A stretch of 64,000 nt of DNA from Streptomyces sp. HNM0574 (GTDB lineage Bacteria; Actinomycetota; Actinomycetes; Streptomycetales; Streptomycetaceae), in NCBI RefSeq assembly GCF_012726235.1, contig NZ_JAASAH010000020.1, positions 49,962-113,961 of the forward strand, in the 5' to 3' direction. A program made the position numbers and the translations under genes. How positions within the stretch are numbered: the first letter of the stretch is position 1; the number at the start of each line of letters is the position of its first letter. Positions 51,144 to 60,173 of this stretch are shown here, one piece after another. Under the pieces are notes generated by a model. That model did not search any database and was not told where the DNA came from. It saw only the letters and a list, made by a program, of their open reading frames with translations.

Positions 51144-52325
51144 ATGGCCGATCTCCCCGCGGATCTCCCCACGGAGCTCTGCCCGTTGACGCCCGAGCAG
51201 AGCGACATCGTCGACCTCACCCGCACCTTCGCGCGCGAGCGCATCCGCCCCCGCGCGCACGACGTCGACGAGGACGACACCGTCACACCCCGTGACCTGT
51301 GGCGGGCCGCCGCCGAGGTCGGCATCACCGGGTTCATGCTTCCGGAGGAGTACGGGGGCGGCGGGTTCACGGACGTGTTCACGCAGTGCCTCGTGCAGGA
51401 GGAGCTGTGCGTCGGCGACCTGGGCATCGGCAACCTGCTGTGCTCGAACGGGTTCTTCGCCGACCCCGTGCTCGCGCTCGGCACCGAGGAGCAGAAGCGC
51501 ACCTGGCTCACCCCGCTCACCGGCCCGGACACCCCCATGACCGCGCTCGCCACCACCGAACCCGAGGCCGGTTCCGACGCCGCGTCCATCCGCACCACCG
51601 CGGCCCCCGCCACCCGCGAGGGGCGCCGGGGGTACCTGCTCCGCGGCCAGAAGGCGTGGATCTCCAACGCGGGCGAGGCCGGACAGTACGTCGTCTTCGC
51701 CAAGACCGACCCGGCGGCGCGGGCACGCGGCGTCACCGCGTTCCTGCTGCGCGGCGACGCCGAGGGGCTGCGCTTCGGCGCGCCGATGCGGAAGATGGGC
51801 CAACGGGCCATCGTCTGCCGGGAGATCTTCCTCGACGAGGTCTTCGTCCCCGAGGAGGACCGGCTCGGCGCCGAGGGCGCGGGCTTCTCCGGACTGATGC
51901 GGACCTTCGACATCTCGCGCGTGGTGCTGGGCGCCGCGGCCACCGGTGTCGCGCGCGCCGCCTTCGAGTACGCCACGGCGTACGCCAAGGAGCGCGAGCA
52001 GTTCGGGAAGCCGCTCGTGGAGCACCAGGCCGTCGCCTTCCGGCTGGCCGACATGCGGCGCCGCATCGCCGAGTCCCGGCTTGCGACCTGGCGCGCCGCC
52101 AAACGCCTCGACGCGGGGCTCGACGCGACGGCCGAGGCCGCCATGGCGAAGCTCTCCGCCTCCGAGACCGCGGCGTGGTGCACCTGGGCCGCCGTCCAGA
52201 CGCTCGGCGGCTGGGGCTACTCGCGCGAGCACCCCGTGGAGCGCTGGATGCGCGACGCGAAGCTGGAGGAGATCGAGGAAGGAACCTCCGACATCATGCG
52301 ACTGATCATCTCCCGGAGCCTGTGA
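51144..52325 (+). CDS. Acyl-CoA dehydrogenase
   Basis: 393 residues. Family motifs are ALATTEPEAGSDAASI near 135, GQKAWISNAGEAGQYVVFAKT near 165, and AKEREQFGKPLVEHQAVAFRLADM near 280-303. The catalytic Glu region EIEEGTSDIMRLIISR lies near the C-terminus. Introduces a C2-C3 double bond into an acyl-CoA and passes electrons to ETF. Short and branched chain substrates are common for this size. ATG 51144 has GGAGG four bases upstream. Its stop overlaps the next ATG (TGATG). Confidence 0.93.
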   Translation: MADLPADLPTELCPLTPEQSDIVDLTRTFARERIRPRAHDVDEDDTVTPRDLWRAAAEVGITGFMLPEEYGGGGFTDVFTQCLVQEELCVGDLGIGNLLCSNGFFADPVLALGTEEQKRTWLTPLTGPDTPMTALATTEPEAGSDAASIRTTAAPATREGRRGYLLRGQKAWISNAGEAGQYVVFAKTDPAARARGVTAFLLRGDAEGLRFGAPMRKMGQRAIVCREIFLDEVFVPEEDRLGAEGAGFSGLMRTFDISRVVLGAAATGVARAAFEYATAYAKEREQFGKPLVEHQAVAFRLADMRRRIAESRLATWRAAKRLDAGLDATAEAAMAKLSASETAAWCTWAAVQTLGGWGYSREHPVERWMRDAKLEEIEEGTSDIMRLIISRSL

Positions 52326-54025
52326 TGAGCACGCCCACCACCACCCGCGAAGCCTCAACAGGACTGCCACTCCTGGCAGTTGAGGACGCCCGGACCCCCG
52401 TCACCGGCGGGGAGGCGCTGGTGCGGGCCCTCGCCGCGCACGGCGCCGAACTCGCCTTCGGCATCCCCGGCACGCACAACCTGGAGATCTACCGGCACCT
52501 CCCCCGGCACGGCATCCGGCACGTCAACCCCCGGCACGAGCAGGGCGCGGGGTACGCCGCCGACGCGTACGCGCGCCTCACCGGTCGCCCCGGCGTCGCC
52601 GTCACCACCACGGGGCCCGCGCTGCTCAACATCGCGGCGGCGGCCGGGCAGGCGTACTCGGACAGCGTTCCGCTGCTCGTCGTCTCGCCGGGGATGCCGC
52701 TGCGCCACCCGGCGCTGCCGACGGGGCTGCTGCACGAGATGCGCAGCCAGACCCGGGCGCTGGACGGCGTCGTCGCCTTCAGCCACCGGGTGAGCTCGGT
52801 GGCCGAGATCGGCCCGGCCGTGGCCCGCGCCTTCGCCCTCTTCACCGGCGGCCGGCCCCGCCCCGCCCACCTGGAGATCCCGCTCGACCTGCTGGAGGCC
52901 ACCGGGGACCCGGGCCCGCCCTGCACCGCGCCGCCCGTGGTGCCCGCCTCCCCCGCGCCGGAGCCGGTGCGCGCCGCCGCGCGGGCGCTGGCCGCGGCGG
53001 AGCGGCCCGCGCTGGTCGCCGGCGGCGGCGCGCGCGGGGCCGCCGCCGGGCTGCGGACGCTGGCCGAGCGGCTCGGGGCTCCGCTGGTGACGACGGCGAA
53101 CGGCAAGGGCGTGCTGGACGAGACGCATCCGCTGGCGCTCGGCGTCGGGCTGCACAGCCCCGCCGTCCAGGAGTGGCTCGCGGAGCGCGACGTGGTCCTC
53201 GCCGTCGGCACCGAACTCGCCGAGGCCGACACCTGGGTGGACCGGCTCCCGCTGCGCGGCACCCTGCTCCGGGCCGACGCCGACCCGGGCCAGATGTACG
53301 CCGGGCTCCCCGCGGACGTCCCGCTGGTCGGCGACGCGGGGGCCGTACTCGACGCGCTGCACCGCGAGTTGGACGCGTGCGCGCCGGACCCGCGCCCCCG
53401 CGCGCCGGAGGAGGCCGGGGCGCTGCGCCGGGCGCGTACCGCCGAGACCCGGGAGCGGGACGCGCGCTGGGTGCCGTACCTCGACGCGCTGCGGTCCGTG
53501 CTGGACGAGGACGCCGTGCTCACCTCCGACAGCGCGCAGTGCTGCTACTACGGCGCGCTCCCGCACCTGCCGCTCGGCCCCTCGGGCCGGTATCTCCACC
53601 CGACCGGCTTCGGCACGCTCGGGTACGCGCTGCCCGCCGCCGTCGGCGCCAAGGCCGCGGCACCGGACCGCCAGGTCGTCGCGCTCAGCGGGGACGGCGG
53701 GCTCCAGTTCAGCGTGCAGGAGCTGGCGACGGCCGCCGCGCTCCGACTGCCGCTGCCCGTCGTGGTGTTCGACAACGGCGGCTACGGCGAGATCCGCGAC
53801 GGGATGGCCGCACGCGGCGACTCCCCCACCGCCGTCGACCTGCCCGCCGTCGACCTCCCGGCGCTCGCCCGCGCCTACGGCGGCGCCGGCGCGCACGCCC
53901 GCACCCCGGACGAGCTGTCCGCCGCGCTGCGCACCGCGCTCACCTTCCCCGGACCGACCCTGGTCGTCGTCCCCGAAACCGCACCGGCCACACACCCGCA
54001 GAGCACCGAGGAGCCCACCCCGTGA
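52325..54025 (+). CDS. Thiamine-diphosphate-dependent 2-oxoacid decarboxylase
   Basis: 566 residues. The catalytic Glu is in RHEQGAGYAADAYARLTG near 58-75, and the ThDP/Mg motif GDGG-x23-N is near 456-485 (SGDGGLQFSVQELATAA, ending in FDNGGYGE). The layout resembles 5-guanidino-2-oxopentanoate decarboxylase (AruI) and benzoylformate decarboxylase more than true acetolactate synthase: FGIPGTHNLEIYRHL at the start and HPTGFGTLGYALPAAVGAKAAAPD before the ThDP motif. Likely makes an aldehyde and CO2 from a 2-oxoacid. ATG 52325 shares one base with the dehydrogenase stop. Confidence 0.88.
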   Translation: MSTPTTTREASTGLPLLAVEDARTPVTGGEALVRALAAHGAELAFGIPGTHNLEIYRHLPRHGIRHVNPRHEQGAGYAADAYARLTGRPGVAVTTTGPALLNIAAAAGQAYSDSVPLLVVSPGMPLRHPALPTGLLHEMRSQTRALDGVVAFSHRVSSVAEIGPAVARAFALFTGGRPRPAHLEIPLDLLEATGDPGPPCTAPPVVPASPAPEPVRAAARALAAAERPALVAGGGARGAAAGLRTLAERLGAPLVTTANGKGVLDETHPLALGVGLHSPAVQEWLAERDVVLAVGTELAEADTWVDRLPLRGTLLRADADPGQMYAGLPADVPLVGDAGAVLDALHRELDACAPDPRPRAPEEAGALRRARTAETRERDARWVPYLDALRSVLDEDAVLTSDSAQCCYYGALPHLPLGPSGRYLHPTGFGTLGYALPAAVGAKAAAPDRQVVALSGDGGLQFSVQELATAAALRLPLPVVVFDNGGYGEIRDGMAARGDSPTAVDLPAVDLPALARAYGGAGAHARTPDELSAALRTALTFPGPTLVVVPETAPATHPQSTEEPTP

Positions 54026-55254
54026 CCGCCCCCGCCACGACCCAGGAACCCGCCCGCACCCCCGAACCGGCCGCCCTGCCCGCGCCGTTGCTCGCCACCA
54101 CCTGGACCGACCCCGTCACCGGGCGCCGGGGCCACGTCGTCGTCGACCGGCTGCTGCGCGGCGTCTCCAGCGGCGGGCTGCGGATGCGCGAGGGCTGCAC
54201 CCTGGAGGAGGTGACCGGCCTCGCGCGCGGCATGACGATGAAGGAAGCCCTGCACTACGACCCCGAGGCCCGCTACATCCCGCTCGGCGGCGCCAAGGGC
54301 GGCATCGACTGCGACCCGCGCGACCCGGAGGCGTACGGCGTCCTCGTGCGCTTCCTGCGGGCCGTGCGCCCGATCGTCGAACAGTTCTGGACGACGGGCG
54401 AGGACCTCGGGCTCACCCAGGACACCGTCGACCGCGCCGCGCGGGAGGCCGGGATCGACTCCACGGTGCAGGCCGTGCACCCGCTGCTGGACGACGAGGA
54501 GGCCGCGCGGCAGCGGCTCGCCGACGCGTTCGCCGTCGAGGTGGACGGCATCGGTCTGGACGAACTCGTCGGCGGCTGCGGGGTCGCCGAGGCCGTGCTC
54601 GCCACCCTGGACCGCGCGGGCACCCCGTACGGGGAGACGACCGTCGCCGTGCAGGGGCTGGGCACCATGGGCGGCGCCACCGCGCGGTTCCTGGCCCGCG
54701 CCGGGCTGCGGGTCGTCGCCGTCGCCGATGTGCACGGCACCCTCGCCGACCCGGCCGGGCTCGACGTCGAGGCGCTGCTCGCCGCGCGCGACGGGCACGG
54801 CGCCGTACGCCGCGAGGGCCTCCCGGAGTCGGTGCGGCGGCTGCCGCGTGAGGCGTGGCTGGAGGCCGGGGCCGACGTGCTGGTGCCCGCCGCCGTCAGT
54901 TACGCGATCGACGAGGACAACCAGCACCTGGTCACGGCCGGGCTGATCGTCGAGGCGGCCAACATGCCCGTGCTGCCGGGCGCGGAGAAGCTGCTCACCG
55001 ACCGCGGGGTGACGGTGCTGCCGGACGTGGTGGTCAACTCCGGTACCAACGCCTGGTGGTGGTGGACCCTCTTCGGTGACGTCCCGGCCGACGCGGACGC
55101 CGCCTTCGCCTACACCCGGCGGTCCATGCGCGCGCTGATCGACCGGATGCTGGCCCGCGCCGACGCCGACGGCAGCACGCCCCGCGCCGCCGCGCACGCC
55201 CTCGTCGCCGACCGGCTGCCGGTCATGGCCGAAAGGTTCGGGTGGTACAGGTGA
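54022..55254 (+). CDS. Glu/Leu/Phe/Val-type amino-acid dehydrogenase
   Basis: 410 residues. The nucleotide- and substrate-binding domain order of the Glu/Leu/Phe/Val dehydrogenases: MTMKEALHYDPEARYIPLGGAKGGIDCDP near 72-100 with the catalytic Lys in GGAKGG, DDEEAARQRLADAFAVEVDG near 155, and the Rossmann loop VQGLGTMGGATARFLARAG near 210-228. EAANMPVLPGAEKLL is typical of the class. Interconverts an amino acid and a 2-oxoacid with NAD(P). GTG 54022 overlaps the previous stop (GTGA). Which amino acid is not visible. Confidence 0.9.
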   Translation: MTAPATTQEPARTPEPAALPAPLLATTWTDPVTGRRGHVVVDRLLRGVSSGGLRMREGCTLEEVTGLARGMTMKEALHYDPEARYIPLGGAKGGIDCDPRDPEAYGVLVRFLRAVRPIVEQFWTTGEDLGLTQDTVDRAAREAGIDSTVQAVHPLLDDEEAARQRLADAFAVEVDGIGLDELVGGCGVAEAVLATLDRAGTPYGETTVAVQGLGTMGGATARFLARAGLRVVAVADVHGTLADPAGLDVEALLAARDGHGAVRREGLPESVRRLPREAWLEAGADVLVPAAVSYAIDEDNQHLVTAGLIVEAANMPVLPGAEKLLTDRGVTVLPDVVVNSGTNAWWWWTLFGDVPADADAAFAYTRRSMRALIDRMLARADADGSTPRAAAHALVADRLPVMAERFGWYR

Positions 55255-57410
55255 CTCCCCAACAGCCTCCCGACGAGGGCGACGTGGCCCCTTCGGAACA
55301 CCGGGCGGAAGCGGCGCACCCGCTCGCCGGGCCGCTGTTCGACCCGGGCTCGGTGGCCGTCGTCGGCGCGTCCGAGTCGCCCCGCAAGTGGGGCTACTGG
55401 CTGGCCACAGGCGCCCTCGCCGGACGGGACCGCCGCGCCGTGCACCTGGTCAACCGGCGCGGCGGCGCCCTCGGCGGGGTCCCCTTCCGCCCCTCGCTGG
55501 ACGCGCTCGGCGCGCGGCCCGAGCACGTCGTGGTCGCCGTGCCCCCGCCCTCCGTCCGGCAGACCGTGCTGGACGGACTGGCCGTGGGGGCACGGCAGTT
55601 CACCGTCGTCACCTCCGGCGCCCACGGCGAGGAGGGGCCGGCGTCCGCGCCCGCCGAGGAACGCGCGCTCGCCGCTCTGGTCGCCGCGCACGGCGGCCGG
55701 CTGCTCGGCCCGAACTGCATGGGCGTCGTCGACACCGGCACCGAACTCAACCTGACCTGGGGCGAGTTCCCGCGCGGCGACATCGGCCTGGTCTCGCAGA
55801 GCGGCAACCTCGCGCTCGAACTGGCCCGGCTGCTGCGCCGCTCCGGCCAGGGCATCTCCCGTTTCGTCTCGCTCGGGAACCAGCGCGGGATCGACGCGGC
55901 CGACGTGCTGGACAGCCTCGTCGGGCACGAGCCGACCCGGGTGATCGCCGCGTACATCGAGGACTTCCGCGACGGCCGCCGCCTCGCCCGCACCCTCGCC
56001 GCCGCGCGGGACGCGGGCAAGCCCGTGCTGCTGCTCACCGTCGGCCGCAGCGCCGCCTCCGGCCGGGCCGCGGCCTCGCACACCGGCGCGCTGGTCAGCG
56101 CCCGCGCCACGGTCCGTTCCATGTGCCAGGAGGCGGGCGCGCTGCTGCTGGACAGCGCGGGCGAACTCGTCGACACGGCCGTCGCGTTGCTCTCCCCGGC
56201 CCGCGCCACCGGGCGCCGGGTCGCGGTCGCGGGGGACAGCGGCGGGCAGGGCGCGCTGGCCGCGGACGAGCTCGCCGAGCGCGGGCTCGACGTGGCCGAG
56301 CCCTCCCCGGACACGGCCGAGGCGCTGTCCCGGCTGCTGCCCGCCGGCGCGGCCCGCGGCAACCCCGTGGACCTCGCGGGCGCGGGCGAGGCCGATCTGA
56401 CCACCTACGCGCGGGTCGCCCGGACGCTGCTGACCGGCGACGCGGACGCGGCCGTGCTCACCGGCTACTTCGGCGACTACGCCAGCGACAACCCCGAGCA
56501 CGAGTGGCTGGAGTGCGCGGTGGCCACCGAACTCGCGGACGCCGTCGGGGAGTCGGGCCGTCCGCTGGTCGTGCACACGATGGCGCGGGACACGGCCGCC
56601 CTGCGGCTGCTGCGCTCCCGGGGCGTCCCCGTCTACGAGCGCGTCGAGCAGGCGGCCGCGGCGCTGGCCAACGCCGTCCGCTGGGCGGAGGGCACCCGCC
56701 TGGACGACGGCGCCCCGCCCCCGGGCCCCGACCCGGACGCGGACGGGGCCACGGCGGCGCCCGTGTGCGACGGCGGGTACCGCACGCTGCGGGAGCTGCT
56801 CGGCGCCCGCGGAATCGTCTTCCCCGAGGCCGAGTTCGTGACCACGGCCGACGAGGCGGCCGAGGCGGCGGGACGCGTCGGCTTCCCGCTGGTGCTGAAG
56901 GCGATGGGCCTGGCGCACAAGACGGAGGCGGGCGGCGTCGCGCTCGGCATCGGCGACGAGGCCCGGCTGCGGGCCGCGTTCGCGCGGATGAGCCGGGCCA
57001 CGGCGGCCGGGTCGTACGCCGTCGAGGCCATGGCCCGCATCCCGCACGCCGTCGAACTCATCGCCGGGGTACGGCACGATCCGGCCTTCGGGCCGGTGCT
57101 GATGGCGGGCATCGGCGGCGTCACGGCCGAACTGCTCGCGGACACCGCCCTCTGCCTCGCGCCGGTCACCCACGCGCGGGCCCGCAACCTGCTGCTGTCG
57201 CTGCGGCACGCGCCGCTGCTGCACGGCTGGCGCGGGGCGCCCTCCCTGGACGTCGACGCGGCGGCGCGGGCGCTGACCGCGCTGGCCCGGGTCGCCGTCG
57301 AACACCCGGAGCTGGCCGAGCTGGAGGTGAACCCGCTGCTGGTCCACCCCTCGGGCGCGGTCGCGCTGGACGCCCACGGCGTCCTCGCCCGGGACGGCAC
57401 CGCCCCGTGA
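55251..57410 (+). CDS. ADP-forming acyl-CoA synthetase (acetate-CoA ligase family)
   Basis: 719 residues. CoA-binding domain (DPGSVAVVGASESPRKWGYWL near 30-50), CoA-ligase half with the phospho-His in ASHTGALVSARATV near 270, and a C-terminal ATP-grasp domain (about 500-715; GFPLVLKAMGLAHKTEAGGVALGI). Links a carboxylic acid to CoA with ATP giving ADP, completing an amino acid to acyl-CoA route. GTG 55251 overlaps the previous stop by GTGA. Last gene of the operon; a strong terminator follows. An aldehyde dehydrogenase, needed if the decarboxylase makes a free aldehyde, is not in the operon. Confidence 0.9.
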   Translation: MTPQQPPDEGDVAPSEHRAEAAHPLAGPLFDPGSVAVVGASESPRKWGYWLATGALAGRDRRAVHLVNRRGGALGGVPFRPSLDALGARPEHVVVAVPPPSVRQTVLDGLAVGARQFTVVTSGAHGEEGPASAPAEERALAALVAAHGGRLLGPNCMGVVDTGTELNLTWGEFPRGDIGLVSQSGNLALELARLLRRSGQGISRFVSLGNQRGIDAADVLDSLVGHEPTRVIAAYIEDFRDGRRLARTLAAARDAGKPVLLLTVGRSAASGRAAASHTGALVSARATVRSMCQEAGALLLDSAGELVDTAVALLSPARATGRRVAVAGDSGGQGALAADELAERGLDVAEPSPDTAEALSRLLPAGAARGNPVDLAGAGEADLTTYARVARTLLTGDADAAVLTGYFGDYASDNPEHEWLECAVATELADAVGESGRPLVVHTMARDTAALRLLRSRGVPVYERVEQAAAALANAVRWAEGTRLDDGAPPPGPDPDADGATAAPVCDGGYRTLRELLGARGIVFPEAEFVTTADEAAEAAGRVGFPLVLKAMGLAHKTEAGGVALGIGDEARLRAAFARMSRATAAGSYAVEAMARIPHAVELIAGVRHDPAFGPVLMAGIGGVTAELLADTALCLAPVTHARARNLLLSLRHAPLLHGWRGAPSLDVDAAARALTALARVAVEHPELAELEVNPLLVHPSGAVALDAHGVLARDGTAP

Positions 57411-57412
57411 CA

Positions 57413-57460
57413 CCGGGGTGCCGGGGCCGCCGCCCCTCGGCGACGGCCCCGGCACCCCGG
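57413..57460. terminator. Bidirectional terminator between convergent synthetase and APC permease genes
   Basis: CCGGGGTGCCGGGGCCG (57413-57429) and CGGCCCCGGCACCCCGG (57444-57460) pair perfectly over 17 bp with a 14-base loop, between stops 57410 (+) and 57468 (-). Confidence 0.9.
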
Positions 57461-57467
57461 CACGGCC

Positions 57468-59129
57468 TCAGCGCGGCGAGGGCAGCCCCGCTGCCGCCTC
57501 CACGGACGCCGAACTCCCGTCCTGCGAAGACCCGTCGGCCGCGCGTCCGGCCTCCGCCGCACGCGCCGCCCGGCGTCCCGGCGCCCCGAGGGCGTAGAAG
57601 CAGAGCCCGACGACGAGGAACAGCGCCAGCGGGATCACCTGGCTGAGGGTGTACGCCGTCCGCTGCCCCTCGAACCCGTCGGGCAGCGAGGCGGCCGGGT
57701 CACCGGCCGTGCCGAACCAGCCCACGCCGAAGCCCGGCCAGATCAGCACGATCACGGTGAACAGCACCAGCCCGGTGGACAGCCCCGTCACCAGCCAGGC
57801 ACCGGCCCACCCGCCGGGCACCGCGTACGGGCGCGGGGTGTCGGGGTACTTGCGGCGCAGCATCAGCAGCGAGGGGAAGGTGATCACGTACGAGATGAAG
57901 GTGGTGCAGATCGTGAGGCTGATCCCGGCGGCGAAGTACTTCTCCGCGTTCCCGCCCGTGAGGTTGAGGGTGACCACGAACAGCGCGGAGGCGATCACCG
58001 CGGAGAGCAGGTTGACGCGGACGGGCGTGCCGCGCGTTTCGGAGATCTTGCCCAGCCAGGCCGGCCCGGCGCCGTCGGCGCAGGCCACGGCCTGGGCCCG
58101 GTGCGCACCCATGGCCCAGGTGACGCCGCTGGTCAGGAGCGCGATGATCAGGCCGGCCGCCGCGATGCCGCCCAGCACGGCGCCCGCGCCGGAGAGGGTG
58201 ACGGTGCCGTCGGCCGCGATGTGCCCGCCGTAGACGGTGAAGGCTGCCTTGGAGGCGTCGATGAAGCCGCCGAGGCTGCGGATGGACTCCGAGGGCAGCA
58301 CGAAGAGGATGCCGAGGATCGGCCCGCCGTACAGCGCGAACGAGGCTAGCCCCGAGCGCAGGATCGCCAGCGGGATGTCCCGGCGCGGGTTCCTGACCTC
58401 CTCGGCGGCCGTGCTCGGCAGCTCGAACCCGACGTAGTTGAAGATGAGGACGGGCACGAGCCCGACGAATCCCACGTAGGTCGGCAGGAAGTCACCGGCG
58501 GGCAGCGCGTGCACCCCGTGCCGGAACGCGTAGAGGACGACGGAGACGAGGAAGAACCCGAGCAGCACGATCCGGGCGACGGCCCCGGCGATCGGCACCC
58601 ACTTCCCGACCCGTACGGACTGCACCACGCACAGCGCCGCGAGCCAGATGAAACCCAGCCCCGCCACGTACTTGGCGACGCCGGGCAGCGGCGTGAAGAA
58701 CTGCTCCCAGGTGGTGAGCGCGACGATGCACAGACTGCCGCCCATCCAGACCGGGTTGGTGATCCAGTACAGGATCTGGTTGAGCCCCGCGGTCAGCCGC
58801 CCGAAGGCCAGCCGGGTCCACACGTATGGCCCGCCCTGCACGGGGAAGGCGGATCCGAGTTCGGACACCAGCAGGCCGTAGGGGAGGAAGAAGACGAAGG
58901 CGAGGATCACCATCCAGGTGAGCCCCTGCGGTCCCTCGGCCGCGACGGCGCCGATCGTGTCGATGCCGACGAGCGTGCACAGGAGGAAGAAGAAGACGTC
59001 GGTACGGCGCAGGTCCTTGCGGAGACTGCCGCGCTGTTCGTCCCAGCCGGGCGAGAGCGAGAGGTCGGGCGCCCGTGCGGACTTCTGCTGTGGTGTGTCG
59101 GTCCCGTCTGCTCGGCGCAGATCCGTCAC
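57468..59129 (-). CDS. APC-superfamily amino-acid permease
   Basis: 553 residues with about 12 membrane helices. APC signatures are FLLCTLVGIDTIGAVAAEGPQGLTWMVI near 49-76 (substrate-side GxDxIG), GSAFPVQGGPYVWTRLAFG near 91-109, and FNYVGFELPSTAAEEVRNPRRDIP near 232-255. It starts with GTG 59129. The C-terminus is a charged, disordered tail. It lies convergent to the catabolic operon and divergent from the TetR gene, which suggests import of the substrate of that operon under TetR control. Substrate not visible from sequence. Confidence 0.9.
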   Translation of the reverse strand: MTDLRRADGTDTPQQKSARAPDLSLSPGWDEQRGSLRKDLRRTDVFFFLLCTLVGIDTIGAVAAEGPQGLTWMVILAFVFFLPYGLLVSELGSAFPVQGGPYVWTRLAFGRLTAGLNQILYWITNPVWMGGSLCIVALTTWEQFFTPLPGVAKYVAGLGFIWLAALCVVQSVRVGKWVPIAGAVARIVLLGFFLVSVVLYAFRHGVHALPAGDFLPTYVGFVGLVPVLIFNYVGFELPSTAAEEVRNPRRDIPLAILRSGLASFALYGGPILGILFVLPSESIRSLGGFIDASKAAFTVYGGHIAADGTVTLSGAGAVLGGIAAAGLIIALLTSGVTWAMGAHRAQAVACADGAGPAWLGKISETRGTPVRVNLLSAVIASALFVVTLNLTGGNAEKYFAAGISLTICTTFISYVITFPSLLMLRRKYPDTPRPYAVPGGWAGAWLVTGLSTGLVLFTVIVLIWPGFGVGWFGTAGDPAASLPDGFEGQRTAYTLSQVIPLALFLVVGLCFYALGAPGRRAARAAEAGRAADGSSQDGSSASVEAAAGLPSPR

Positions 59130-59180
59130 AGGCGCTCGCTCCTTCGGTTGTCCCTGCCCCGGCCAGCTCGCTCCAAACCT

Positions 59181-59211
59181 CCGCTACTTAATAGCGGAAC
59201 AGTAGCTACTG
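59181..59211. promoter_or_regulatory. Two palindromes between the APC permease and TetR genes
   Basis: CCGCTA-CTTAA-TAGCGG (59181-59197) and CAGTAGCTACTG (59200-59211) are perfect and lie three bases apart. A further CCAGTTAGTAG (59218-59228) is a partial match to the second. They lie in the APC promoter region and upstream of the TetR start, so they are natural TetR operators. They resemble, but are not identical to, the palindrome at 51065. Confidence 0.6.
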
Positions 59212-59278
59212 ACCCTCCAGTTAGTAGTGGCTGACTCTGGACCAGGGACGCGACGCCGTCAAGGGGTGCGGACGTGTG

Positions 59279-59284
59279 TACAGT
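59279..59284 (+). promoter_or_regulatory. -10 element TACAGT for a leaderless TetR mRNA
   Basis: TACAGT ends six bases before the GTG at 59291, so transcription probably starts at or near the GTG itself. No ribosome-binding site lies in that space. A conventional -35 element is not clear upstream. Confidence 0.5.
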
Positions 59285-59290
59285 GACGCC

Positions 59291-59905
59291 GTGGCCAGGA
59301 TCCGGTTGAGCGTGGCCGAACGGCGCGAGGAGCTGCTGAGCGCGGCCGTACGGCAGATCGAGGAGCGCGGGGTGGCGGCGCTGCGCATCGCCGACGTCGC
59401 CAAGGAGCTGGGCATCAGCAACGCGCTGGTGCTCTATCACTTCGACACCAAGGAGAAGCTCGTCTCCGCCGCCTTCGCCCACGCGGCGGAGAGCGACCTG
59501 AACAAGCTCTCCGCGCTCCTCTCCCGCCGCGGCCCGGCGCTCAAGAGGCTCCGCTCGGCGGTCCGTTGGTACGCGCCGACGGGTCAGGCCAAGGGCTGGC
59601 GGCTGTGGATCGAGGGCTGGGCCGCTTCGCTGCGCGAGCCCGAACTCCGCGCCGTCAGCGAGAACCTGGACCGCCGCTGGAAGGCGGCCATCGCCGAGGT
59701 GATCGAAGAGGGCGTCACCGCGGGCGAGTTCGCCTGCGAGGACCCGCGCGGCGCCGCCTGGCGGCTGTCCGCCTTCATCGACGGCCTCGCCGTCCAGATG
59801 ACGGCCTACCCGCAGGCCCTCGGCCGCCGCCGGATGGAGACCTGGGTCGACGAGGCCCTCGCCCGCGAACTCGGCCTCGACCACGCCCCGCGCGCCACCC
59901 GCTGA
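59291..59905 (+). CDS. TetR-family regulator of the APC permease and probably the catabolic operon
   Basis: 204 residues. HTH near 26-47 (RIADVAKELGISNALVLYHFDTKEKL), with the preceding RREELLSAAVRQIEERGVAALR. The C-terminal ligand domain has WLRLWIEGWAAS-like helices (KGWRLWIEGWAASLREPELR) as in BetI/KstR2-like regulators. GTG 59291 was preferred over GTG 59276, because the -10 TACAGT sits just in front of it and the family usually starts with a short basic leader. Ligand unknown, perhaps a CoA thioester of the adjoining operon. Confidence 0.88.
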   Translation: MARIRLSVAERREELLSAAVRQIEERGVAALRIADVAKELGISNALVLYHFDTKEKLVSAAFAHAAESDLNKLSALLSRRGPALKRLRSAVRWYAPTGQAKGWRLWIEGWAASLREPELRAVSENLDRRWKAAIAEVIEEGVTAGEFACEDPRGAAWRLSAFIDGLAVQMTAYPQALGRRRMETWVDEALARELGLDHAPRATR

Positions 59906-60173
59906 CACCTTCCCGCGCCCCCCTGCGCGGGCGGGCGCGGGCCGGGCGCGGGCCGGGCGCGTACGCCCCGGACGTGCGACGACTGTCAGCACCGTCACGT
60001 GCACAGCGCTGATTGCCCCCGGCACCCATGACGTATCGTCGGCAGCACCGGCCGCGTCGCCCGGAGCCCGGCGTTCCGGGAACCGGCGGGCGGCCGGGAA
60101 GCCGAGCCGCCGCCCTGGCCGCGTACCCCGCGGCCGTGAGCCGCCCAGCAGCCGCAGAGCCGAAGGAGCGCCC

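Noticed and set aside
55110..57455. A 781-codon open frame on the minus strand opposite the acyl-CoA synthetase
   Set aside because: Same kind of high-GC shadow. The plus-strand frame has clear CoA-binding and ATP-grasp motifs.
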